A DNA stretch of 64,000 nt from Oryzias latipes (lineage: Eukaryota; Chordata; Actinopteri; Beloniformes; Adrianichthyidae). Positions 1-10,180 of the stretch are shown in pieces. The notes beneath the pieces are model-generated. The model was not told the DNA's origin. It made no database searches and saw nothing but the letters and a program-made list of their open reading frames with translations. Positions within the stretch are counted from its first letter, which is position 1; every line of letters begins with the position of its first letter. The stretch is from contig NC_019867.2 of the NCBI RefSeq assembly GCF_002234675.1, positions 1,816,001 through 1,880,000 of the forward strand. The letters are read 5' to 3'. The translations under genes and the position numbers were made by a program.

Positions 1-556
1 CAAGCTGCTTGAACCGCTAAACCGAGACCCCAAAGCTAACAAAAAAATTAATCTAATAGGAACGTTTCTTTTGGTCGAAAGAGGAAACAGAATAAGAGTC
101 TTCAACTTCAAAATAAAAGAAGAAGAAAAACAGGAGTCTGTACATGAAATAATGCAGAATATTCCACAGTTGGCTGTCTAATGTTACAAGGATGCTGCCA
201 ATGCGGCGTCTGACATTATAGCATCGACTTTGACAGTTATGGGTGAAAATCTAGATCCTGGTTTAATGGCTCCTACATCAAATCTAGGGGACAGAAAACG
301 CTGAAATCAGCTGCAGATATTTTAAAAAGGATGAAAATAAACTTTTCTCTCAAAAAAAAAATATTTCTAAAAAATCAGATGCCAACTTCATCCTGGTCCA
401 GGTCGGTTCGGGAAAATATTGTCTGCCGTTAAAGCGGTCCGCAGCCTGAAAGGGTTTAGAAAACGCTGATTTAAAGGATAGATCTGTTTATTTAGGTTTG
501 TCCGGTAAGTTGAAGCTTCCACCTGACACACTTTTCCATGGTTTGGGTGTTCACAG
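1..556. other. intron of the prolactin receptor gene, no exon seen
   Basis: The stretch before the first visible prlr exon is AT-rich and has stops in all frames. The first half of cytokine domain 1, the signal peptide and the 5' UTR are not here, so they must lie upstream of the window. Confidence 0.5.
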
Positions 557-3500
557 GTCTAAAGTTGTCCGGGAGTGTCCCGACTACACCTCTGGAGGGA
601 GTAACTCCTGCTACTTTGACAAGAGTCAGACCACCCTGTGGGTGGAGTACGAGCTGACCGTGGTGGCCACCAATGCCCTCGGGAACGCCACCTCAGACAC
701 CCTGAGTATCGATGTCATGAATGTGGGTGAGTTCTGAGGGGTGGAGGCGGGGCTTATGGTTCTAAAACTGCAGACTCATCAGGCATGCGGCGTGTGACGT
801 ACTTATCCCTTGTGCTATCTTGTGGGGTCCAGATGACCCCACAAGATAGCACAAGGGTTAAGGTGTTCACAATGTGCGAGCAGGGAGGGGCTTCTCTTTC
901 AACTGTTAACCAGCGCGTGTCCAGCGGTGTACATCTTGGGAACCTCTCTCCGGGTTTTTTTCTTTCTCAGCTCCATTCCGATAAATGAAAGACTCTGTCG
1001 TCGAAAATCGTCCGAACACAAACCGCAGTTCTTGATTTCCCTCTTCGCGATCCTGTTTGTAACGGTCGACCTGGTTTAAATTTAACGGTGCGTTTTGTAC
1101 GTAGATTCTGAAAATGGTCTTCAAAATGTGCGTATCTGCACATGAATGCCAGACTTCTGAAGTCCAAAATGGCCGCTTTCGTAGACTTTTGATAGAAAGT
1201 GGCCGTTGTGATGTTGAAAAACCTAACAAAGACTAAACACAGAAAAGATGGGGGAAAGAAATCAAATGAAGCCACGCTGAAGCTGCGTTTTCCTGGTCTG
1301 CAGTTTCGCTTTTCTGCCGTTCTGTCCGGAGAAAAACAAGCCTGAAACTTTGACCTCGCCCACAGAGGTCCTCTTCTTAAATTAGAAATCAACACAGCGG
1401 AGAATTACCTGCACAGGCCGAGCTAATGATTGTCTAGGTTTTATTGGCGGCATAACTATCTTGGGTTCAGTGAAGGATGGAAAAGTACTGAGCTGCTGAA
1501 AGGCGGCGTGGACGAGATAAAAGGTCCAGCCTAACGCTGGTTGTTTGTTGTTCCGGTGGTTCTGGAGATCAGGAACCTTCCTTTAGTTCTGTCTTCTCTT
1601 TCAGGTTATAAATGTTTAATCTGGAGGGATTTGAAAACGTTTTAGGGTTTATCTTTATTGGGATTCAGGGAAGGGGGCGTGTCCTTGGCGGTAATTGGTT
1701 TTTATAGGCCAAAGATGACTTGGTACAAAGATTGACCCAAACATCTCCCAACGTTCTCAATGACAGAGGAGAAGGTCCAACAGCCTGTCAGTCCACCTTA
1801 ACTGGGACTGATCTGCTGTTCTGGAGGAATTCAGTCTTCTTGGCTGCTTCCACGCCGCTGCAGCATTGACCCTCAGTCGTAGTTAGAACCCTCTGCAGCA
1901 GCGTTCTGGACAACCTGGAGCCGTTCTAGAGATTTACTCTTTACTTAAACGTGTGAAGATGGAGTTGCAGTGATCAAGACGAGGAGATATAAAAGCGTGG
2001 ATGAGCATCTCCATCTCAGGACACAATTGGACTCAGTTTGGTGATGTTTTTTAGATGATAAAAAAAGAACCAACAAGTGACCCGACATGAGAGTCAAGGG
2101 ATAAAACCGGGTCTAGAGTCACCCAGAGGTTCCTGACAGACAGGAAGCAAGTGGACCGAACCACTGGACTATCTGGGGGAGGAGCACAGACTCGGACCTC
2201 AGTTTTGGCTTCATTTAGTCGGAAAAAGTTGTTATTCATCCAGACACCTGCGTAAAATCAGTATATTAAAATCATCGTCTCCACGTGGTTTAAATATTTC
2301 GGTTTTGGTCCAGCTGGGCTCCGGTTTTAACAAGTCTCAACTAGTCAACCGACAAATGTGTTTCCTCTTTTCCGCATGTCCACGAAAGTTAAATATAAAT
2401 GATCTTTTTGTGAAAACCGATGATATGTTGGAACGGTTTGTTCTTTTTCACCAAAAGTTGCAGCAAAGAGAGATAAAAGTCTCAACATATTTTTTCTTTT
2501 TTCTTTCTTTTTTCTAACTTGTCCTGTCCAACAGCTGGGCAGACAGATGAGAGCTGAGTCTCAATAAAAGTCTCAACATATTGATGGATCATAAAGCAGC
2601 TTTGAAGCTAAAGCGTTTCCTTTCAGTGTCGCTTCACTCTGATGTTTTAAATCTGGTCTGACGGGTGTTTGTCCCCCCCCCGGTCGACAGTGCGGCCGTA
2701 CCCCCCCAAAAACGTCGTCCTCCAGGTGAAGCAGAGCAACGACAACCCCTACCTGTTCATCGGCTGGCAGAGCCCCCTGAACAAAACCAAGACGTACGGA
2801 TGGGTCACCATCAAATACCAGCTGAGAGTCCGACCGGAGAAAAGCAAAGAATGGAAGGTGGGTTTTCAAAATAAAACGCTTTAGTGGAGCCAAGAAAGCA
2901 GGACTTTTTTGTTAATGTTGTTGTTTTTTTTCCCATATATGTGGTGCTAAACGGATGTTTTTAAAAAGTTCTTCTCAGTTAATGTCATTTGTGCAGAGCT
3001 TCTTTAATTCTACTTCAATATTGTTCATATTTCTTCAGTCTTATCTACTTTTTTATTAAATGACATTATTTGTGCATGTTTATGTCAGGTATGTGTAGCT
3101 TTTTGCGCTCATACTGTGACTGTCTAATTAAATTCAATTAAATGATATTAAATTTGACCCCTCCCCTGGGGGAGCAGTGAGCTGCAGACACAGCCGCGCT
3201 CAGGAACCATTTGGTGGATTTACCCCCCCCAATCCAACCCCTTAATGCTGAGTGTCAAGCACAGAGGCATTGGGTCCCATTTTTAAAGTCTTTGGTATGA
3301 CTCGGCCTGGGTTTGAACCCACGACCTTCTCAGGGCGGACACTCCAACCACAAGGCCACTGAGCTGGTTAATGGTTCATATGAACACTGACAATAAAGGT
3401 TTAAATTAGAGATTTAAAGATAGTTCTACTTCCAGGCTGAAGCCAAGCAGATTTCAAAGAGTTTGATGAAGCCCCAGAGATGCCCTTCGTTCTTTTTTGT

Positions 3501-4824
3501 CTGACCTGAATTTCCCTGAACTCTTTTTTTTCTTTCAGATCTACGACACTGACTTGCAGAGGAACTTCAGTCTGCACACGGTTGACCCCAGGGTGACCTA
3601 TGAGGTGGAGGTACGCTGCGCCCTGGACCACAGCACCTGGAGCGAGTGGAGCTCCACCGCCTCCTTAAAGATCCCCGGCAGTAGGTCCACGACGCCCCTC
3701 ATTGAGTGCCGAGGAGACGCCGCCGCCCTCTAAACAGTGTTTTGAACCCTCAGGCTCTCAGAAGGACAGACTCTTGTGGGTCCTGATGCTGGTCTCTCTG
3801 ATTCCACTGTTGACCGCCGTCTGTGCCTTGGTTGTAAAGAGGAATTCGTAAGAACCTGATGATCTTTAGACGCTTTATATGCTGTAAAATAGAGGTAGTT
3901 ATGGATATAGATCGATAGAAGTGCCGCTAATGACCTGCCGTTCCTCAGGGTGAAGCAGTGCCTCCTGCCTCCTGTTCCCGGTCCAAAGATAATTGGAGTA
4001 GATCCCAGACTTCTCAAGGTAAGACCGAGTTTTTGGAAGATCTCCAGAACATTCAGAACCGCTCCTTTTGCTCACTGTGGATGAATTCTTCCTCCCAGAG
4101 CGGGAGAGCTGAAGATGTGGTCAGCGCTCTATTCGGCAACCAGAAGTTGGCGAACATGAAGGCGAGGACGGAGGAGATGGAAGAGTTCATAAGCGTGTCG
4201 GACAGCAGGGACTGGCTCCTACCGGACGAACGCCTGTCTGAGAAGGTGAGGAGCCTGATCATCCCCAACGGCTTCGTCTTCGGCGCCAAAACCCAGAGCT
4301 TCGAGTTGGAAAAGGCTGCGGACGGCAAGGAGGATCCCGTCTTCGACAGGAGCTCGTCTCGACCCGGGGACGGCAGGACGCCGCTCCCGCCGGCGCCTGA
4401 GCTTCAGAGTCTGAGCGCAAGCCAAGATGCTGCCTCAAGGAGCGCCGGGCAGTGCCCCGCCCACAGCTACGTGGACATTCCCACGCCCGAGGACTGCCGG
4501 ACGCCGGCGACCCCGGACGACTACAGCAGAGTGAAAGGCGTGCACGGCGAGGATGTCCTCCTGGAAGAAGAGAGGGTCCCGCCGTGCCCGGACGCTCAGA
4601 TCCAGCTGGCCAACGTGGCGAGCGACTACAGCAGGGTGGCAGAGGTGAACAGTGACGCCACAGTGCTCCTGCAGAACCTCCCCGTCTGCAAGGAGAGGCA
4701 GCATCATGATGCGGGATGGACTGTTGGCAAAAAACCAGAGCCTCCTGGGACTGAGGTCAGCACAGGATCGTCCACACAGCTGGTCGGCAGCGGATACGTG
4801 GACTCTGTGCCAAATTTCTGTTAA
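557..4824 (+). CDS. prlr: prolactin receptor, 3' part (5' exons outside window)
   Basis: Class I cytokine receptor for prolactin; acts at the plasma membrane and signals through JAK2/STAT5 (family knowledge). Exons that join in phase are 557-726, 2691-2857, 3539-3680, 3754-3847, 3949-4018 and 4099-4824, giving 455 visible residues. Exon 1 carries the second half of domain 1 (ECPDY, NSCYF, VEYELTVVATNA), as in prolactin receptors. Exons 2-3 form domain 2 and end with WSEWS. Exon 4 encodes a hydrophobic membrane segment (LLWVLMLVSLIPLLTAVCAL). Exon 5 carries the proline-rich Box 1 (LPPVPGPKI), the JAK2 docking site. The last exon opens with a Box-1-proximal segment (DVVSALFG). The tail has four tyrosines (SYVDI, DDYSRV, SDYSRV, GYVDSV), the last near the C terminus. 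The cytoplasmic part, about 264 residues, is shorter than the human long form, which fits one of the two teleost paralogues. I cannot decide between prlra and prlrb. Confidence 0.9.
796..864. repeat. short perfect-hairpin copy of the CCCTTGTGCTATCTT MITE
   Basis: CCCTTGTGCTATCTTGTGGG is followed after a few bases by its exact reverse complement and then TTAA. This is the minimal palindromic form of a family with longer copies at about 5430-5705, 6978-7105 and 53161-53361. Confidence 0.6.
1690..2255 (-). pseudogene. fragment of a non-LTR retrotransposon reverse transcriptase (L2/Rex-like)
   Basis: On the minus strand, an interrupted reading encodes WMNNNFFRLNEAKTEV, then VRNLWVTLDPVLSLDSHV, then (after a frameshift and stop codons) HAFISSRLDYCNSIFTRL. 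These are the conserved blocks that follow the YxDD motif in L2/CR1/Rex-type reverse transcriptases. It is a decayed fragment lying in a prlr intron. Confidence 0.6.
2492..2563 (-). mobile_element. 72-bp 5'-truncated L1-like 3' end with 19-bp target-site duplication
   Basis: The insert is a T-rich tract (poly(A) on the minus strand) followed by AACTTGTCCTGTCCAACAGC and about 25 more bases, which match the 3' end of the 6.8-kb L1 element at 22254 onward almost exactly. The 19-base ATAAAAGTCTCAACATATT stands on both sides (2473-2491 and 2564-2582), the mark of target-primed reverse transcription. It lies about 110 bp upstream of a prlr exon. Confidence 0.85.
3130..3372 (-). repeat. tRNA-derived SINE
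   Basis: Read on the minus strand, it has a tRNA-like head with an A-box-like TGGCCTTGTGG and a B-box-like GGTTCAAACCC. A body follows, then a 3' part containing CTCACTGCTCCCCCAGGGGA and a TTTAAT-rich tail. The same tail is seen on the plus strand at about 7150-7240; the same head is seen at about 9510-9590 and 45655-45750. It sits in the prlr intron between exons 2691-2857 and 3539-3680. Confidence 0.65.
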
Positions 4825-5299
4825 GTGATCCGTCGTCATGACGACAAATGCCACACGTGGATTTTCTTTATTAGCTTTTGATCAGCGATGGACTTGGTTG
4901 GATAAAGACGTTCATGGATGACGCTCAGAGTGGAATTCATCATTTATGTTGCATCAATACGAATAGAAGTGACGGAGGATCCTCCGGCTCCTCCCTCCGT
5001 CACGCCGAAGAAGCCGGACGGCTCACCAGCTGATCTAGCCGTCTGATTGGTTTCGATGTTTTTGTGTTGCTCATAATCACCAGATTGTCGTGGCGTTTTC
5101 AGCGTTTGCTTTAAAGTTAAGCTGCAGAGGCGGGAGCTGGTGGTGGAACGTCCAACTGCTGGCACGTTCGTACGACGCCACAGCCGCTCCTCTTCACTCC
5201 TGACCGTGGTAAGCTCGTGATGTTACTTCTACAGGTATGCCGGGCTTTTGCCTTGGGTTTGGAAGGCCCTGCTTTTCCCTTTGAACAAACTTGTGGGTG

Positions 5300-5305
5300 A
5301 TTAAA
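5300..5305 (+). terminator. possible prlr polyadenylation signal (ATTAAA)
   Basis: An ATTAAA hexamer lies 476 bases past the prlr stop codon and no AATAAA is seen between them. A 3' UTR of about 0.5 kb would result. Inferred from position only. Confidence 0.35.
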
Positions 5306-5426
5306 CTCTCAAATCCAGCTCAGGAGTCTGTTTCTTCATTTTTCTAAATGTTTGTTCAGGGCACTGAAAGAGAAAAAAACAAGTTCAAACATTCATTTTC
5401 ATTCGCTCGCAACATTTCTGCTATCT

Positions 5427-5706
5427 TGTAGGGTCCAGATGACCCCACTCCCCAGGAAGGCACGTTAACGTTGGGAGTGGGGTCATCTGGACCCCACAAG
5501 ACAGGTATTGGCTTGTTCAGCGCACTGTCTTGTGGGGTCCAGATGACCCTCTGAACCTTTTTTCTTCAATGATTTGTGATCTTCACTGGTGTCCATGGAT
5601 TACATGAAATCTTTCCACCTTTATCCACCTTTGTCATGGTAGGGAGAACACGTCAATGGAAGGGGGGGTTCATTTTAACCCCACATGATAGCACGAGGGT
5701 TAAAAC
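5427..5706. mobile_element. TTAA-type MITE, long copy
   Basis: Starts with TGCTATCTTGTAGGGTCCAG, holds internal inverted segments (GGGGTCATCTGGACCCCAC) and the family core with GATTTGTGATCTTCACTGGT, and ends with GATAGCACGAGGGTTAA. CCC-initiated inverted ends next to TTAA resemble piggyBac-type MITEs, but the 5' TTAA is eroded in this copy. No coding sequence. Confidence 0.55.
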
Positions 5707-7499
5707 GCTACGTTAAAACTTTTAAATCATCAAAAGAATGGATTCAAACCACGCACACTCATAATTTAGTATAAAACACACTTCAATATCTTTGTAGTGG
5801 CGCAGATGTGGAGCGGTCGACCGCTGATCAGAAGATTATAGCTTGGGTTCCCACATCGCCCGTCCTCGAGTTTTCATGAAAACCCCAAATTTTGATATTA
5901 GTTCAAATTTTCTTATTTCAACCTTCTCCAGAACATTTTTACTCTAAAAGATAAAATAGAAAAAACGTTAAGCTGACGGGAAGAACTGTTGGGAGATGAA
6001 GGAGCGTCTACAGGAACCGGACCCTGACCGGAATGTGGGTTCAAAGATCCAGGATGTACGACAGAAAGACCGACGGTGACGATCAAAGACTGATCCAGGT
6101 GATCAGACACTTATCACACTTCTGCCATCGGGACTCATAAAACAATCTTCGTTGTTGAACTATGAACCTGGACTTGGTACCAAACACAAGCTCGTGCTTT
6201 GATTCAATACTTCTAATTGACCAACAGGAAACAAATTGAATCTGCTTATGGAAGCAACGTTGGAATTTAAATGACATTTTTGTGTTCCTCTTATCCATCT
6301 TCTCCCTCTTAATGGGGGTCCGGACACCAAAGATACCCAGACCCTTGTCCAGAGAAACCAGGTCCTCCAGTGAATTCTGTTCTTCTATGAAGCCCATTGA
6401 GTTATATAAAGCTAAATACGGTAAATAAAACTGGATTGAATCCTAAAACCAGTTTTGCTTGCTCATAAACGCTGCAGAGTACTAGATATTTTATGTTCAG
6501 CAATAAATTGTAAAAATAAAAACCAACAAAAAAATCTTTTTCTTTCCGCCAAACTATTTATCTTAAACAGAAAAGGAACTTGTGGATTTGATCAATATTC
6601 CATTTTTCACCAAAAGATCGTCTTAACAAGTGGCAGTTCTACCCTAAACTACCCCCCCCCCCAACCCCCATTAGTAATTGTGTTTGTCCATGTCCACTTG
6701 ATACAAAATACATCTAACACCATATAACACATAAAGTGGAAAATCAGCTCATGGTTGCTGTTTTCAATCCTATGATTGGCACATTTCCAGTTCTGACTGG
6801 TTAAATAAGGTTTTCTCACCATTGAGTTGTAGTAAATAGTAAATATTCATCTTCAAAACTACAGATTTGTGAATAGGGACTAAGAACCTAACATGATGGA
6901 AAGAAATCAAAAATAAACGCCATACCCACTTTAACTTAAAATCCCCAGTTCACTGGTTAAAGACGTATGAAAAGTAGTAACGTTGGGAGTTGGGTCATCT
7001 AGACCCACTAGACAGAGCTCTGAACCTTTCTTCTTCAATGATTTGTGATCTTCACTGGTGTCCATGGATTACATGAAATCTTTCCACCTTTATCATGGAC
7101 TAATGATAGTTATATCATTGAACTATGAGCTAATTATAGTCATATAGAAATTTTCCCGAGTGCGGTTCAGCTCACCGCTCCCCCAGGGGATGGGTCAAAT
7201 GTGGAGAAGAATTTCCCCATTGTGGGATATATAAAGTATCAATTATTATTAATATTATTTATTATTATTATTGTTTATTAATTATAATTATTTTATTATT
7301 ATTATTTATTTTTTATTATTATTTCATTATTATGATGATCATTATGATTATAGAATAAAACCTTCGTGTTACAGCAGACGCACCAGTCATGACGTCTGAG
7401 AGTTGCCACTAATGTTACAAGTAAAGATAGAGCAAAAGTTTGAGAAGAAAATGAAAGCTTAGAAATCATCGTCTTGTGGTCCCTAGAGTTGGGGTTAGC

Positions 7500-7685
7500 T
7501 GCTGTCGGCTAAGCGCTCGTAGATGCAGGGGGCGCCAATTCACAGCTTTCAGGACACTGTGATGTAAGTAATAATAGGAACCCATGGCGGTGCAGGTCCC
7601 CCCCAGCGCTATGCAGTCGCCCCTTTGAATTGGCGCCCCGGGCAACTTCTCATATGGCCCATGCCTAAAACCGCTACAGATCTTA
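7500..7685. repeat. interspersed repeat shared with 46596-46700
   Basis: GCGCCCCGGGCAACTTCTCATATGGCC and CCTAAAACCGCTAC recur, slightly changed, at about 46660-46700. No reading frame survives. Family not identified. Confidence 0.4.
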
Positions 7686-9929
7686 ACTACAAACATCAAA
7701 CAGCTGAATTTATGAAGAACATTCAAATAATATTATTTTGACAAACATTTCACAAATGTTTATTTTTGAAGTTAAATTAAATGTAAACTATTCGAATTGT
7801 TTTAAAGATAGAAGTTTTCTAAACATGGAAAAGATTTTCATCTCTTCTCATTTCACCTTTAGACCGAACATTACTTTGGATAACAGTCCTTTTTTTTTAT
7901 TTGACTTTAATAGTTTGTACTTTTTTCCACCACATTTCTGTGCAGAAACATGAAGAAAAATAATCTCTAATGACTTAATGAAACATTCTTTCATCAAGAA
8001 ATTTATCGTGTCGTTTTATTGCATCTAACAGCCTTCGTGATTTTTATTTGATATCAAGAAGATTTAATTAAATTTAGTTCATAGAATTGTGTTTTAAATT
8101 GTTTCTAAAATTCAAAATAACATTTCTCTTTGAGCAATTTACTCCACAGACGTCTTCTTTTTTTGTACTCACATTGTGTTGTTAAGAAAACCGTTTGATT
8201 AAAATAAACGACATAAACTCTTCAGGGAGATCAAGCATTTGAATTCCTGAACTTTCTGCATGCCTTCCACGTCCATCATGAACGCCTTCGCTGCACAGAG
8301 GAACTCATCTGGAAACGACGTGTTCTGTCACCGTTTAAAGAACAAAATGTTTCAACCTCACAACTCCTAAAACCTGCTGCAGCTCACAGGCTGAAATGAT
8401 CCACACCAAATAGTTTGTTTTTCATTTCACAGGATGGGTTTCTAAAAGAGAAAACACTGGAGAGTAACGAAACTAGAAAACCTGCTTTCATTTCTTCCTC
8501 CAAAGCATGAACAGCCGTTTTCGACACATGCTGGAAATGCCCTTCACCTATCGGTTCTTTTAGTGATAATCCTCTTAAAATGCAAGTTTCCATCTTTAAC
8601 AAAGATCCTCCGCATGTGTTTTTCTGCAGGCCGTCATGCAAAAAAAAGACCTTTTTCAGAAGCAAACACATTAAATGCAACTTTTCTAAGAGGAGGCTTT
8701 GAAACTGGATGAAGTGTGCCGTTCTCCTGATTTGTGCTTTGCCGTAATTCCTTGCATGAGGAAAAAGAAAAGCTGGGGAAAATGTGTTTTACTGTCTGGT
8801 TTATTGCAGCAGGAACCCGGTAGCAGACTCTTATGCAACGCTGCCCTGCTGATAGGAGACGGGAACAAACTCTTCTCCTGCACATTCCAAAGATTCTCAA
8901 TTAGGTTAAAGTTGGAAATCGGTGCAGTCGAATGATTTTCCATGAGCGCCTACTCTTTCAGTTCCACTCTGATGACTTCTGATGTTTACGTGCAAAACAG
9001 AACCCGATGAAATGGTCAAATGTAGACGTTTGGAACCGAAATATTTCTATTTTTTTCATACATGTATGCATGTCAATATTCAAAACCACATTTAACTTAA
9101 AAGAAACGGCGTTTTTTCTCTCCGTTTCTCTTCGTTTTCCTGACTTCTAGACACTTTCATGGAAAGTTTTGGACATAAATTCCAACACATTTTATGGCTA
9201 AAAATCGTGTAAAGACGCATATGCACTTGTTTTTCAGTCTCATTGACCGATTCTACGGTTACAGATCTGCATATACTTTTGATGCACACAAAGTCGATAT
9301 CAGAACAGAAACTGACTTTCTAAAATCTTTGCTAACAAATATTTTGGGTATTTCTGCAAGTGCAGGCGTAAACGCTTGTTATAGCTTTCCATTTATTTAC
9401 AGATTTCACTAAAAATTTGAGGTTTTGTCTCCTTTATTACCTACAGAAATGTGAATTTAAAGCTGGGGAAGCTAAAGGCGTTCGCTGAAAAGGTTGATGC
9501 CGAAACTGCTGAAAGATTTCCCTCAGCCAGATACCAGTTTGAACCCACAACCTCCCAGTCTCAGGGCACACACTCCACCACTTGAGCAAAGAAGGTTAAA
9601 GGACTAAAGTTAAACGGCGTGTGAGCGGCGTGTGCCAGAAGCATCGCACGCCGGGCGTTTCCGGCCATCCCGTCTTTTCAAACGTGTTTGGACTCGTCTT
9701 TTCGCCCCTTGGAGAGCGGATGGACCAGGTGTGGAGGTGTCCCTCACACAGGAAGTGGACTTGAACAACGAGTACAACAATATCTGGGTGTTTCCTCCTT
9801 TATTCAGGTTGATTCTATTGACGTAGTGGGTCAACTGGACCCGGTTCATCTGGAGCGAGTGTCTTCACAAATAAAGGTTTTTGTAGCTCTAAACTAAAAG
9901 TACCACGTTTGTCTTCTTAACATCAGAAG

Positions 9930-9940
9930 ATCTTTTATTT
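9930..9940 (-). terminator. possible secisbp2 polyadenylation signal
   Basis: The plus strand reads TTTATT here (AATAAA on the minus strand), about 245 bases past the secisbp2 stop codon at 10181. Inferred from position. Confidence 0.35.
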
Positions 9941-10180
9941 ACATCTTTTGAGCCTAAAACTTCCTTTCTGAGCTCTTTCACATTAAAAGCTTCACATTTC
10001 CTTCAGTCAGTCTTTTTCCTCCATCCGTCTCTCTCCAGCTGGTTGTGACATCCCTGATAGATACTCAGATGAAGAGGATTTCCACGTCATCTGGATCAGA
10101 ACTTATTCTCAAATGAGAAAACAAAAGTAGTTTATGAAAATTGTGGGGAAAAATGTATTAAACAAGTGCGTTAACCAATA

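Larger units (their letters stand above)
5707..10180. other. intergenic DNA between prlr and secisbp2
   Basis: The two genes are convergent. I see no supportable gene here. Contents: a partial copy of the TTAA-type MITE (about 6978-7105), a SINE tail (7150-7240), an AT-rich ATT repeat (7235-7340), a repeat shared with 46596-46700 (about 7500-7680; core CGCCCCGGGCAA and CATATGGCC), a doubtful Tc1 transposase relic near 8890-8940 on the minus strand (NLIENLWNVQEK), and a SINE head (9510-9590). Confidence 0.5.

Noticed and set aside
967..1395. 142-codon minus-strand frame in a prlr intron
   Set aside because: No recognisable domain, overlaps another frame, and has codon use like non-coding DNA.
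3958..4098. Upstream start for the prlr tail frame beginning MPPASCSR
   Set aside because: This frame reads through an 80-bp intron. The other frame gives Box 1 (LPPVPGPKI) with proper splice sites.
8686..8943. Tc1 transposase C-terminal match (NLIENLWNVQEK)
   Set aside because: A single short motif; the following residues do not fit the Tc1 C terminus. Kept only as a doubtful remark.
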